10,809 bases of DNA from Cyclostephanos tholiformis. Taxonomy: Eukaryota; Bacillariophyta; Thalassiosirophyceae; Thalassiosirales; Thalassiosiraceae. The notes below the pieces were generated by a model. That model had not been told where the DNA came from. It did not search any database and worked only from the letters and a program-made list of their open reading frames with translations. Made by a program: the position numbers and the translations under genes. Within the stretch, counting starts at the first letter, position 1. Every line of letters starts with the position of its first letter. Positions 1-7,163 of the stretch are shown here, piece by piece. Location: NCBI GenBank assembly GCA_036939975.1, contig JALLPB010001191.1:1-10809 (forward strand), in the 5' to 3' direction.

Positions 1-1
1 C

Positions 2-304
2 GACTGCCCTGAATATCTCAAGAAAATTGCGACTGGTGAAATCAAGAAACCTTCCCGCTCTCCACGAAACCAAGCCCGTCCCAATTATCGATGGGTACCC
101 CCCCCTGTCAGACGCACAACTCCGTTGACCAAGGACCCAAAAATGAAAGCCTTCCTCTCTGCTTTCAATGCCCTTTTTGATGACACCGATGACATCGATG
201 AATGCGACGCAGATGTCTCTGCTCACGGACACGATGCTGAAGACGCAGGGATAGATGAGGATGTCTACAATTTTCTTGCTAAGGTTGGTTGTTTAAAAGA
301 TTAG
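2..304 (+). CDS. gag: Gag C-terminal fragment, copy A
   Basis: The open frame enters from the left edge and ends at TAG 302-304. It begins DCPEYLKKIATG, which aligns with the segment containing the last cysteine of the CCHC zinc knuckle of copy B (6780-6821), so only the end of the knuckle is visible. A basic, proline-rich stretch (KKPSRSPR, PPPVRR) follows, then a conserved KDPKMKAFLSAFNALF segment and a very acidic tail (DDTDDIDECD) ending in VGCLKD. In copia elements Gag forms the virus-like particle and its knuckle binds RNA. The last two sense codons before the final Asp, TTA AAA, belong to the predicted frameshift heptamer. No start codon is in the window. Differences from copy B are mostly substitutions without frame change. 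Confidence 0.85.
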   Translation, partial: DCPEYLKKIATGEIKKPSRSPRNQARPNYRWVPPPVRRTTPLTKDPKMKAFLSAFNALFDDTDDIDECDADVSAHGHDAEDAGIDEDVYNFLAKVGCLKD

Positions 305-349
305 GCTGTGGGTTTGTTGGTGCCCATGCAAGCCATATGCCTCTAACAA
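292..349 (+). promoter_or_regulatory. Predicted -1 ribosomal frameshift signal, copy A
   Basis: The heptamer TTTAAAA at 292-298 is phased T TTA AAA in the gag frame, the canonical X XXY YYZ form, and lies immediately before GAT TAG (gag stop 302-304). Slipping back one base enters the pol frame. After a 9-nt spacer, 308-312 (GTGGG) can pair with 323-327 (CCCAT, last pair G-U). The loop bases 314-320 (TTGTTGG) can pair with 343-349 (CTAACAA, one G-U), giving an H-type pseudoknot with loops of 1, 2 and 15 nt. Slippage itself is not shown by sequence. Confidence 0.7.
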
Positions 350-387
350 CCCAATACTTTCTATGCAACACTTTGCTGGATTTTTAG

Positions 388-1152
388 CATTGCATCCTCT
401 GGCACCAACTCCCTTTGTGGGCAAGTCTTTCCATTGCGTTATTCTCCCTTGACATACCTTCCCTTCTTTGGGATATTCTTTTCTCCCAGCATAACCACCT
501 ACGGGTTCCCCAATCATCCTCCAACATGGCTCATCACCATGTTTCCATTCCTCTCTCTTTTCTTTCTACTTGCGACAATGGCCCATGTTGTTTCTTTGGC
601 AGCCTGATTACATCAAGCGTTGTTGTCGATTCTGGGGCATCAGTCTGCATGTCCTCGAATAAAGGAGACTTTATCAGTTATGGTCCAAGTCAAATGAAAA
701 CAAAGGATCTTTCATCTTCTAATAAGGTTGCAGGTGAAGGACTCATATCCTGGTGCATACGGGATATCAATGGGTCCGCAGCAGTGGTGGAGGTGAAGGG
801 TTATCACATTCCTCAAGCAGAAATTCATCTTCTTAGTCCCCAGGTCCTTCTCTCTACAATTGGTGGAAACTCCCTTCAAACTAGTGGGGGCATTGAGATT
901 TCGCTGGACAATGGAATCACATTTTTTGACCCTCATTGCCAACAGAGTAACCTACCTTTGCTCCCTTTGGCAACCAATGCGCGCTGCTTCTGGTCTCAGG
1001 CTTTCTGTTTCACAGCTGGTGAATCTACTGCCATCAAAAATATCACGCACCACCCCTCCTTGTTGGTTGACATGAACTCAAATTTATCTTCACCACAAAA
1101 GGAAGTTCTTCTATGGCACCAACGTCTCTCCCATGCCTCGATTCATTGGGTC
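388..1152 (+). pseudogene. pol: pol protease and pre-integrase segment, copy A
   Basis: This segment is open between TAG 385-387 and TAA 1153-1155. The first 80 or so codons encode a hydrophobic, Ser/Leu-rich stretch (LPLWASLSIALFSLDIP). The retroviral-type aspartic protease active site follows as VVVDSGAS, with the catalytic Asp at 628-630. Further on lies the GAG-pre-integrase region, ending in LLWHQRLSHASIHWV, where His 1117 and His 1132 start the HHCC zinc module of integrase. The protease would cleave the Gag-Pol polyprotein in the particle as a homodimer. The terminal TAA replaces a CAA (Gln) codon retained in copy B, so the integrase module is split here. No natural ATG start is expected because this is an internal part of the polyprotein. 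Confidence 0.85.
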
Positions 1153-1155
1153 TAA

Positions 1156-2246
1156 TCCCTTATGAGAAATAAAAAATTTCTCCTGTGTTCTGATGACGAC
1201 AAACATGCATTACACCAGGGGCCAATCATCCCTACCAAGAGCCGGGCCCCTGCTTGTGACATTGCTGCCCTCAAATGCTCCACATGCCTTTGTGCTAAAG
1301 CTTCCATGAGGTCCCCTTCGAATTTATCTCCTTGCAGGTCCCCACGACACATGACCCTGAAAATTGATGATCTGCAGCCTGGGAGCTGCATTTCCACAGA
1401 CCATTATTTTTCACCAATTCAAGGGCGGTTACCACACAGTTTTGGCCATGAGCGTGTTGGTTACTCTTGTGGTAGCCTGTTTGTTGACCATTCCAGTGGC
1501 AAAATTTTTAACTTCCCACAATATTCCAACACTGCCGCCGAAACAATCAAGAGTGCCATGAAACTCGAGGCATTAGCTCAAGATGCGGGTTTCCGCATCG
1601 TCGAATATCACTCTGACAATGGATTTTTTTCATCTACCGATTTTAAAGCCCATTGCAACCGCCACAACACAAAATATTCTTTTAGCGGCGTCGGTGCAAA
1701 GCATATGAATGGGGTTGTGGAGAGAAATATTAAGACCGTCGCCCAATGGGCCCGAGCGAACATGCTCCATCTTGCTCACAGCTGGCCACAATATGTGAAT
1801 CCTACCTTTTGGCCACAAGCCATCAACTATGCAACTTGGGTTTTCAACAACCTTCCAAACAGAGACTCCGGCATCAGCCCCAATGAATTATGGTCAGGGA
1901 TGCGTTCTCAAGACAACATCCTTATGCGGGCTCACGTTTTCGGTTGCCCTGTTTATGTCCTTGATGCCGCACTCCAAGATGGGAAGAAAATTCCCAAATG
2001 GTCCCCACGCGCTCGTCTTGGCCTTTTCCTTGGTTTCTCTGACGTTCACTCCTCTCAAGTCCCACTAGTTCTCAACGTCGTTTCTAAGAAAATCTCTCCA
2101 CAATTTCATGTCATTTTTGATGATACATTCACCACCGCTCACTCTCTACCTAGCACCAACACCATCAATGAGCAATGGAAAGAGATCTTGAAATTTGATA
2201 GAGAATATTTTTCAGAGATGGATTTTGACGTTAAAGGCGAACAAAT
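1156..2246 (+). pseudogene. pol: pol integrase segment, copy A
   Basis: The zinc module finishes with KCSTCLCAK (Cys codons 1276 and 1285). The integrase core follows with Asp 1399-1401 in STDHYFSP, Asp 1615-1617 in YHSDNG and Glu 1720-1722 in NGVVERNI. The last two are 35 residues apart, as expected of a D,D(35)E retroviral-type integrase. The C-terminal copia signature is KWSPRARLGLFLGFS. The enzyme inserts the element cDNA into chromosomes. All three catalytic acids survive. The frame is lost near 2246, where one base is missing relative to copy B, and the shifted frame stops at 2269-2271. The upstream TAA at 1153 also separates it from the protease. Confidence 0.88.
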
Positions 2247-3362
2247 CTTCCCTCCCTCTCCGACATCGTAAAAGATTATTCTGATGAAAAGGAGCATAAA
2301 CTTGCTGAGCAATTGTCTCTTTCCAAGCCGTCTGACGCTTATGATTACATTTTAGATGATGACCCACCGCGTGCTATTGACCAACGACCATCTCCAACCA
2401 ACTTCGTTCCAGGGGGAGATATTTCTGCTATTCAATCTGTGCCCGATACTCCTTTATTGGGACAAATTGCAGGATCAGGGGGAGAGAACAAGGTCAATGA
2501 AACTGGTCGTCCCCGTCGAAATGTTGGCTCCTACAAAAACGGTCCTGCCATCATTCGTCGCCTTCCCATTGATGGCAAATCATATGAGCTAGCTTATACA
2601 CTCCGCCCTGTCCCTGCCATCACCAACTCTGCCCACTGCCCATCAACTTACCATCCGACTGAAAAACTCCAAAAGCAGTTCCTTGCTGAATGCTATCTCC
2701 TGCAGGACAAGTGGTTTCAAGAAAACAATTGCTGTTCCTCACTCGTTCTCCACATGCCAGTCAATCTGTGGGACAATGGAACTAGCAGGATCTACTTCAA
2801 TGAGATCACTGACCCACGCATTTTAGCCGCTCGTTCCGCTTCTAAGAATTTGAAGGATAGTGAGGATACTCCTTCTTTTGACACTGCCATACGTGGCCCC
2901 TTTCAAGCACAATGGTGGAAGGCAATGTACAATGAACTTCAGACGATTATGGTTGATTTTGACTGCTGGGATTATGTCAAACGGACACCTGACATGAATG
3001 TCCTCCCTAGCACATGGGCTTTCAAGTTGAAACGTTACCCAGACGGGCGAGTGAAAAAGTTTAAGGCAAGATTTTGTGCCCGTGGTGACAAGCAGCTTGA
3101 AGGGATAGATTATTTTGAGACTTGGGCCCCTGTCGTCCAATGGTCCACGGTCCGCATTGTCATGATTTTAGCCATCAAACTAAACTTGACCTCCGTTCAA
3201 TGTGACATCACAGCAGCTTTTGTTCATGGCCGTGTTCCGGCTACTGAAACAATCTATGTTCATCAACCACGTGGTTTCCATCGTGGCAACGGCGATGAAG
3301 TTCTCCGCCTCAAGCGTACTCTTTATGGACTCAAACAATCATCCAGATATTTTTTTCGATAT
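2247..3362 (+). pseudogene. pol: pol linker and reverse transcriptase N-terminal part, copy A
   Basis: After the 1-nt loss near 2246 the frame continues as SDIVKDYSDEKEHKLAEQ, a poorly conserved acidic linker, then enters the RVT_2 reverse transcriptase. Clear landmarks are STWAFKLKRYPDG, KARFCARGDKQLEG, APVVQWSTVR, CDITAAFVHG with the first catalytic Asp at 3204-3206, VHQPRGF and RTLYGLKQSSRYFF. This half covers fingers and the first part of the palm, which bind template and incoming nucleotide. There is no ATG at the beginning, consistent with a polyprotein interior. The frame breaks near 3363 in CGATATATCTG; an extra AT pair is the simplest explanation, because it restores LSDRLVKRG downstream and makes the copy B deletion an exact multiple of three. 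Confidence 0.87.
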
Positions 3363-3364
3363 AT

Positions 3365-3937
3365 CTGTCTGACCGACTTGTGAAACGGGGCCTCACTGCT
3401 TCTGTTTTTGATTCTTGCCTTTTCCTCAGCAAAACCCTCATTGTGGTCATTTACTATGTTGATGACATCTTGATTTATGGAAAATCAGCTTTGTTGATTG
3501 ATGACTTCATCGAGGCTCTAAAGCAAGACGATATCTCCCTCCACAAGGAAGGCACAGCAGAGGGATATCTTGGCGTCGACATCTCAACGAAAGGCAGTGC
3601 AATCATGCTCCTCCAAGAGGGACTCTCCAAACGCATTATCTCGGCTCTTGGCCTTGACTCAAAACATTTCACGGCGGTTGACACTCCGGCCGAGACAGCT
3701 GCCCTTGGTCGGGATCTCGATGGGTCTGACGCCAGTGGTAGTGTCAATTATGCCAGTGTCATTGGCATGCTATTATATCTTGGACATACTCACCCTGACA
3801 TATCTTTCGCCACCCACCAATGCGCAAGATATACACACTCCCCAAAGCAAAGCCATGAAAATGCCCTCATTCGCATTGGCCGATACCTCAAAGGCTCCCT
3901 CCACAATGGCCTAATTCTCACCCCCAGCAACGAATTT
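3365..3937 (+). pseudogene. pol: pol reverse transcriptase catalytic palm, thumb and connection, copy A
   Basis: This segment continues the RT after the frameshift. It reads LSDRLVKRGL, then the catalytic box YYVDDILIYG with the two Asp codons at 3461-3466, then EGYLGVDI and the connection motif YASVIGMLLYLGHTHPDISFA, GRYLKGSLHNG. The YVDD box is the polymerase active site and is intact. The segment ends at TAA 3938-3940, a single nonsense codon in an otherwise continuous frame that goes straight into RNase H (FDCYPDADF). Almost all of this segment is missing from copy B, so copy A is the only source in the window for the polymerase core. Confidence 0.87.
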
Positions 3938-3940
3938 TAA

Positions 3941-4465
3941 TTTGACTGTTACCCAGACGCAGACTTCACCGGACTCTGGGGACGCGAACACAACCAGGAC
4001 CCGCATTGTGCACGAAGCCGTACAGGCTTTGTTGTATGTTTTGCTGCCTGTCCTGTCCTTTGGAAGAGCAAGCTTCAAACAGAGATCACCCTTTCCACAA
4101 TGGAAGCAGAATATGTGGCTCTTAGCTCTTTGTGCCGAGACCTCTTCCCTCTCATTGACATCACAAATGAAATTTGCACCACCTTTGCTATTGATGGGCA
4201 GACATTTCACAGCTCCACTTGTCTCCATATCAAAATCTATGAGGACAACGTCGGGGCCCTTTCTCTTGGAAAGTTAGAACCGTGCTGCATGACACCCCGT
4301 TCCAAGCATTATGTGATAAAATACCACTGGTTTTGCGAGCACATTGCCCCACATCAAATTCAGTTGATTAAAATTGATTCTGATGATCAACTAGGTGACC
4401 TTTTCACCAAAGGCCTACTGAAAATCAAATTTTCACGGTTACAAAAGAAGCTTATGGGTTGGTAA
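3941..4465 (+). pseudogene. pol: pol RNase H segment, copy A
   Basis: The RNase H domain (RNase_HI_RT_Ty1 type) reads YPDADFTGLW, FAACPVLWKSKLQTEI, STMEAEYVALSS and IYEDNVGALSL, giving the acidic catalytic residues Asp in DADF, Glu at 4103-4105 and Asp at 4244-4246. The copia C-terminal signature follows (SKHYVIKYHWFCEHI, then DLFTKGL), and the frame closes at TAA 4463-4465 after KKLMGW. It degrades the RNA strand of the RNA-DNA hybrid during reverse transcription. Upstream it is cut off from the RT by TAA 3938-3940. Relative to copy B it lacks one codon in the KSK-LQ stretch. Confidence 0.87.
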
Positions 4466-4480
4466 CCCAGAATCTCTTTC

Positions 4481-4489
4481 GAGGGGGAG
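4481..4489 (+). other. Polypurine tract, copy A
   Basis: GAGGGGGAG follows the pol stop by 15 bases and is followed by TA and then TGG, the probable LTR start at 4492. A G-rich tract of this form just before the 3' LTR is the usual plus-strand primer of copia elements. The same tract occurs at 10621-10629 in copy B. Confidence 0.8.
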
Positions 4490-4625
4490 TATGGCGTGTG
4501 TGCGCCAGTCTTTTCCATTCTTCCTTTCGCCCTTGCATCCAACTGGTATACTAACCTCTGTCTGGCCAACTCCGACTCCGCTCCCTAAAATTCGATTGTT
4601 TTGGGGCACATGGACAGACCCTCGT

Positions 4626-4646
4626 GAGAAGACATCATGTCTTCTC
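4626..4646. repeat. 21-bp near-perfect palindrome inside the LTR
   Basis: The arms GAGAAGACAT (4626-4635) and ATGTCTTCTC (4637-4646) are perfect reverse complements around one central C. In the copy B 3' LTR the equivalent bases 10734-10754 carry a T in the left arm and a C in the right arm, which break two pairs. It could be a dimeric protein-binding site or an RNA hairpin in LTR transcripts; the sequence alone does not decide. Confidence 0.6.
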
Positions 4647-4683
4647 CCTTGTCTTTCTTGTTCTGACAAGATCTCCCCTCGGA

Positions 4684-4746
4684 ATTCTGACACCTGACCA
4701 ACTCCGACTCCGTTTTCTCGCAAATTCTGACACCTGGCCAACTCCG
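4684..4746 (+). repeat. Two 23-bp direct repeats, 40 bp apart, in the LTR
   Basis: Positions 4684-4706 and 4724-4746 are identical except at one base (ACCTGACC against ACCTGGCC). A shorter related copy, CTGGCCAACTCCGACTCCG, lies at 4562-4580. They look like an internal LTR duplication, possibly a repeated regulatory motif. Confidence 0.65.
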
Positions 4747-4775
4747 TCTTTTGTGTAGAGTTTCATATCTTTCTA

Positions 4776-4792
4776 CCCAAGAGATTCTTGGG
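4776..4792. repeat. 7-bp inverted repeat in the LTR
   Basis: CCCAAGA at 4776-4782 and TCTTGGG at 4786-4792 flank the triplet GAT. It is a short perfect hairpin with no assigned role. There is no counterpart in the copy B 3' LTR because that LTR is truncated before this point. Confidence 0.4.
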
Positions 4793-4889
4793 AATTCATC
4801 TGTATCCTCACATTTTGAGGCCTTCTCATCACTCGGAGAGCCACTTGTACGACCCTCCACTAGTTTCTACATCTTTTTCATCTTTTTCA

Positions 4890-5374
4890 TATCAACCATG
4901 GAGGTGACCCATACAAAATAAAATCCTAAAAGTCATAATTTTTTGGTATACGATTCTACAAAAGGTTTTACTAGTCTATTCATCACGTTATTCAATTGTA
5001 AGCATGAATTTTGGAAAGCATTATTGCTATAGGTTATGATGCCCTTCTTTATGCATCCTCTCATGGTTCCTTTTTCACAATGACTGCAACAATACCCTTT
5101 ACACGTGGCCTGGTCCTTGATCGCCACCCTCCATTTTTTACCAATCGTGGCCTGGTCCTTGATTGCCACCCTCCGTTTTTTACCAATCGTGGCCTGGTCC
5201 TTGATTGCTACCCTTCAATTCTTCGTTGTGGCCTGGTCCTTGATCGCTGCGCTTCATCTCTTCTCCATGGTCTGGTCCTTGATCGCCACTTCTCCCACAA
5301 ATATTATTCCACCTGGCTTATTTTCATTACAACTTTCAAGCAGTTTTTTGGCTCTTCTTTCTTACTACGTTGTC
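4890..5374 (+). other. Leader between LTR and gag, copy B
   Basis: About 485 bases lie between the candidate LTR end and the likely gag start. The first part (4890-5080) is AT-rich with an AATAAA at 4917-4922. A convincing tRNA primer-binding site was not identified: TGGTAT at 4944-4949 is the only short candidate. The second part holds the five-unit tandem repeat described separately. No independent gene is supported here. Confidence 0.5.
5104..5303 (+). repeat. Five-unit tandem repeat, periods 42, 42, 39, 39
   Basis: Units start at 5104, 5146, 5188, 5227 and 5266 and share the core TGGCCTGGTCCTTGATCGCC with a few substitutions. The first three units also share a CCACCCTCC and TTTTTTACCAAT tail. 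All periods are multiples of three, and the unit lacks stop codons in two forward frames, so the reading frames stay open through the array. It sits in the leader just upstream of gag. Such arrays in retrotransposon leaders can be transcriptional or packaging elements; neither is shown here. Confidence 0.85.
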
Positions 5375-7118
5375 GTGGCATCGATTAAAAAAAAGACTAA
5401 ATCTGCTTCACCTAGTGACTCCAAGGCCCCTGTCAAGATTCTCTATCCTCCAGGTGTCCACGAAGACGCTTCCGGAGACAACGACAAATCTCGCCAACAA
5501 TCTGAGCTTCTTGCATTTTTTGATGCTCTCTCAGAATCTCAACGTTCAGCGGTCCTTTCTAACCTCCTTGCCGATAAAGAAGAGGGTCGTGAATTCTTGG
5601 ATTTACCTATCAAATCTGAAAAGCTCGCTCCACACCCAGATGAAGTCGCAAAGGCAGAGCTCTACGACAATATTATGAAAGAGAGGCGTGCTCAAAACCT
5701 TCATTTGCAGTATGGCTCTCCTTCCGTCCCTTCCCATTCACTTGCATCAGGCCTTCAGATCACCTTATCTTCGCGAAGTGAGCGAGACCTTCGTGACACA
5801 AAAATTCACAAGAAAGAAAACTCAAGACAAAATTGTCAAGGCCCTTGAACCCAAGATTTCTGCCGGCAATCTCAGCCGAATCCTCTCCAGCACTGACATT
5901 GCAGAATATGATGTCGCTGCTGATGCCCTTTCTTGGCAATCCACTCTGCAAAATATCAAGAAATTTTGCGTCCATTATGACATGCTTGCTCTATTGCTCA
6001 TCCCTCAACATGTTGACCTCTCAGCTCCAGACATCGTTGCCAAGGCACACACTTTCAAGAACACCATTGATGATTGGAAGTCCCTTGAAGACAAAGATTA
6101 TTTTGAGTGGCAAGAGTTTATCCTTCGTTTTGGCTCTTTTGAAGACACAACTAGTGATAGTTGGCTTGATGATGTCCTTTTTCTTTCCATGGATAAAACC
6201 CTTCATGTTGAAGTGGAATCGGACATCACCAATATCCCTCCCAGGCAACGTGGTTCCATTTCCACGTTACGTTGTATCATAAAAAGGATGGTGATGAAGA
6301 ATCAGGAGGCAAAAGACGCTCTTGAAAATTATATTCGTAATTTTGATATCACAAAATTCCCCGGGGAAAATGTACCAACGGCTTGCCTTCGCCTAAATGC
6401 CGTCGCCCGCACCCTCGGAGATGAGGACCTCCCTTCCAACACCATTCGTAAAGTCCTTGAGGGTTTCAGCATGTCATCCACGAAATCTTTTAATGACTTC
6501 TGCTCAAGTCAAATTGCCCTCCGCTGTAGCAGCATATATTTGGATATGGTGAAGAAGTCAACCCTCCAATCTCAATTGAGTATCCTCCTCGGCGACATTG
6601 AGACTACTTACCTTGACCTCGTTGGCGGTAACAAGTGGGAGGGCATTACCAGCTCGCCATCTGCCTCTTCTTTCCTTGCAAATCCTTACACAGAGCCTAC
6701 CGATGAAGAAGACGATGCACGTGTCTTGGCTGCGAAAGCTGATATGCCTTGGGATGAATGGGTCAAAAGGTTTGCCGAGTGCCACCACTGTGGCAAGAAA
6801 GGTCACATTCGTCCCGACTGCCCTGACTATCTCAAGAAAATTGCGACTGGTGAAATCAAGAAAACTTCCCGCTCTCCACGACCCCAAGCATGTCCCAATT
6901 ATCGACGGGCACCCCCCCCTGCCAGACGCACACCTCCATTGGCCAAGGACCCAAAAATGAAAGCCTTCCTCTCTGCTTTCAATGCTCTTTTCAATGACAC
7001 CGATGACATTGAAGAATGCGACGCAGTTGTCTCCGCTGACGGCCACGATGCTGAAGACCCAGAGATGGATGAAGATGTCTACAACTTTCTCGCAAAGGTT
7101 GGTTGTTTAAAAGACTAG
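5267..7118 (+). pseudogene. gag: gag polyprotein, copy B, frameshifted
   Basis: The upstream frame has an ATG at 5267 in good context (CCATGG) inside the last leader repeat. The hydrophilic Gag-like sequence starts at 5375 as VASIKKKTKSASPSD, where GTG may be a decayed ATG. The frame runs to TGA 5846-5848, but Gag sequence continues in the +1 frame from about 5742-5825 onward (KIVKALEPKISAGNLSR) to TAG 7116-7118. One surplus base in that interval would explain this; copy A does not cover it. Near residue 470 from 5375 a CCHC zinc knuckle, CHHCGKKGHIRPDC (6780-6821), marks the RNA-binding nucleocapsid part. A basic proline-rich stretch and an acidic tail ending VGCLKD follow, as in copy A. The expected length is about 580 residues. 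Gag would form the cytoplasmic virus-like particle. Confidence 0.82.
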
Positions 7119-7163
7119 GCTGTGGGTTTGTTGGTGCCCACGCGAGCCTCTTGTCTCCAACAA
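7106..7163 (+). promoter_or_regulatory. Predicted -1 ribosomal frameshift signal, copy B
   Basis: TTTAAAA at 7106-7112 is phased T TTA AAA in the gag frame, just before GAC TAG. GTGGG (7122-7126) pairs with CCCAC (7137-7141), and the loop bases TTGTTGG (7128-7134) pair perfectly with CCAACAA (7157-7163), an H-type pseudoknot of 5 and 7 bp with a 9-nt spacer. Copy A keeps the same pairings with two G-U substitutions. The pol frame begins by reading TTT AAA AGA. Confidence 0.73.

Larger units (their letters stand above)
292..4465 (+). pseudogene. pol: pol polyprotein, copy A, inactivated
   Basis: This is the full pol region, about 1,390 codons, read in the -1 frame from the gag-pol frameshift site to TAA 4463-4465. 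Protease, integrase, RT and RNase H are all present. Lesions found against copy B and by domain continuity are: TAG 385-387 (TTG in B), TAA 1153-1155 (CAA in B), loss of one base near 2246 (CAAATC where B has CCAATTC), a frame change near 3363 best explained by an extra AT in CGATATATCTG, and TAA 3938-3940 (this site is deleted in B). No single product can be made. All domain motifs outside these points remain recognisable, so the decay is moderate. Domain segments are listed separately. Confidence 0.88.
1..4889 (+). mobile_element. Ty1/copia LTR retrotransposon, copy A (5' truncated by window)
   Basis: The order gag C-terminus, protease, integrase, reverse transcriptase, RNase H, polypurine tract and LTR defines a Ty1/copia element; in Ty3/gypsy the integrase follows RNase H. 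The 5' LTR, leader and most of gag lie outside the window. The pol has three in-frame stops (385, 1153, 3938) and two frameshifts (near 2246 and 3363), so it is a dead copy. It aligns with copy B at a constant offset of 6,814 bp from base 1 to about 3270 apart from compensating 1-nt indels. The right boundary is uncertain because the end of the shared LTR could not be fixed; 4889 is a candidate based on a terminal CA. Confidence 0.9.
4492..4889 (+). repeat. Shared LTR between copies A and B (right end uncertain)
   Basis: The block begins with TG directly after the polypurine tract and matches the start of the copy B 3' LTR (10632) for 83 bases without a gap. A 32-base segment (4575-4606) absent from B follows, then another 43 matching bases to 4649. 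Beyond 4649 the B copy no longer matches, so the rest is defined only by position. The right end is placed at a CA at 4888-4889 and could lie up to about 50 bases further on, since an AATAAA-type signal occurs at 4917-4922. The block is pyrimidine-rich and contains several inverted repeats and three copies of a CCAACTCCG motif. No second LTR start is found before the copy B gag. Confidence 0.6.

Noticed and set aside
2823..3140. Minus-strand open frame opposite the RT of copy A (similar one at 9664-9954)
   Set aside because: It lies opposite strongly conserved RT sequence and is explained by codon bias of the sense strand. The two versions differ in length and start.
3570..3914. Alternative forward frame of 114 codons overlapping the YVDD-containing RT segment
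   Set aside because: It has no domain similarity, and the overlapping frame carries all RT motifs.
3938..3940. TAA between RT and RNase H as a programmed readthrough or recoding site
   Set aside because: Copy B lacks the site, there is no typical readthrough context, and A has other plain nonsense codons. A simple mutation is the better explanation.
4870..4890. CATCTTTTT doublet as a functional tandem repeat
   Set aside because: Two short pyrimidine-rich units are common in this composition and no comparison copy exists in the window.
4917..4922. AATAAA as an LTR polyadenylation signal
   Set aside because: It is a six-base match in AT-rich sequence near an uncertain LTR end; diatom polyadenylation signals are not reliably of this form. 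Mentioned only as context for the LTR boundary.
4944..4956. TGGTATACGATTC as a tRNA primer-binding site
   Set aside because: Only the first six bases resemble the end of a known initiator-tRNA-type primer site, and it lies too far from any convincing LTR terminal CA. The primer site stays unassigned.
4933..5169. Minus-strand open frame reading MAIKDQAT repeats
   Set aside because: It is a shadow of the stop-free leader repeat, has no recognisable domain, and there is no sign of an antisense promoter.
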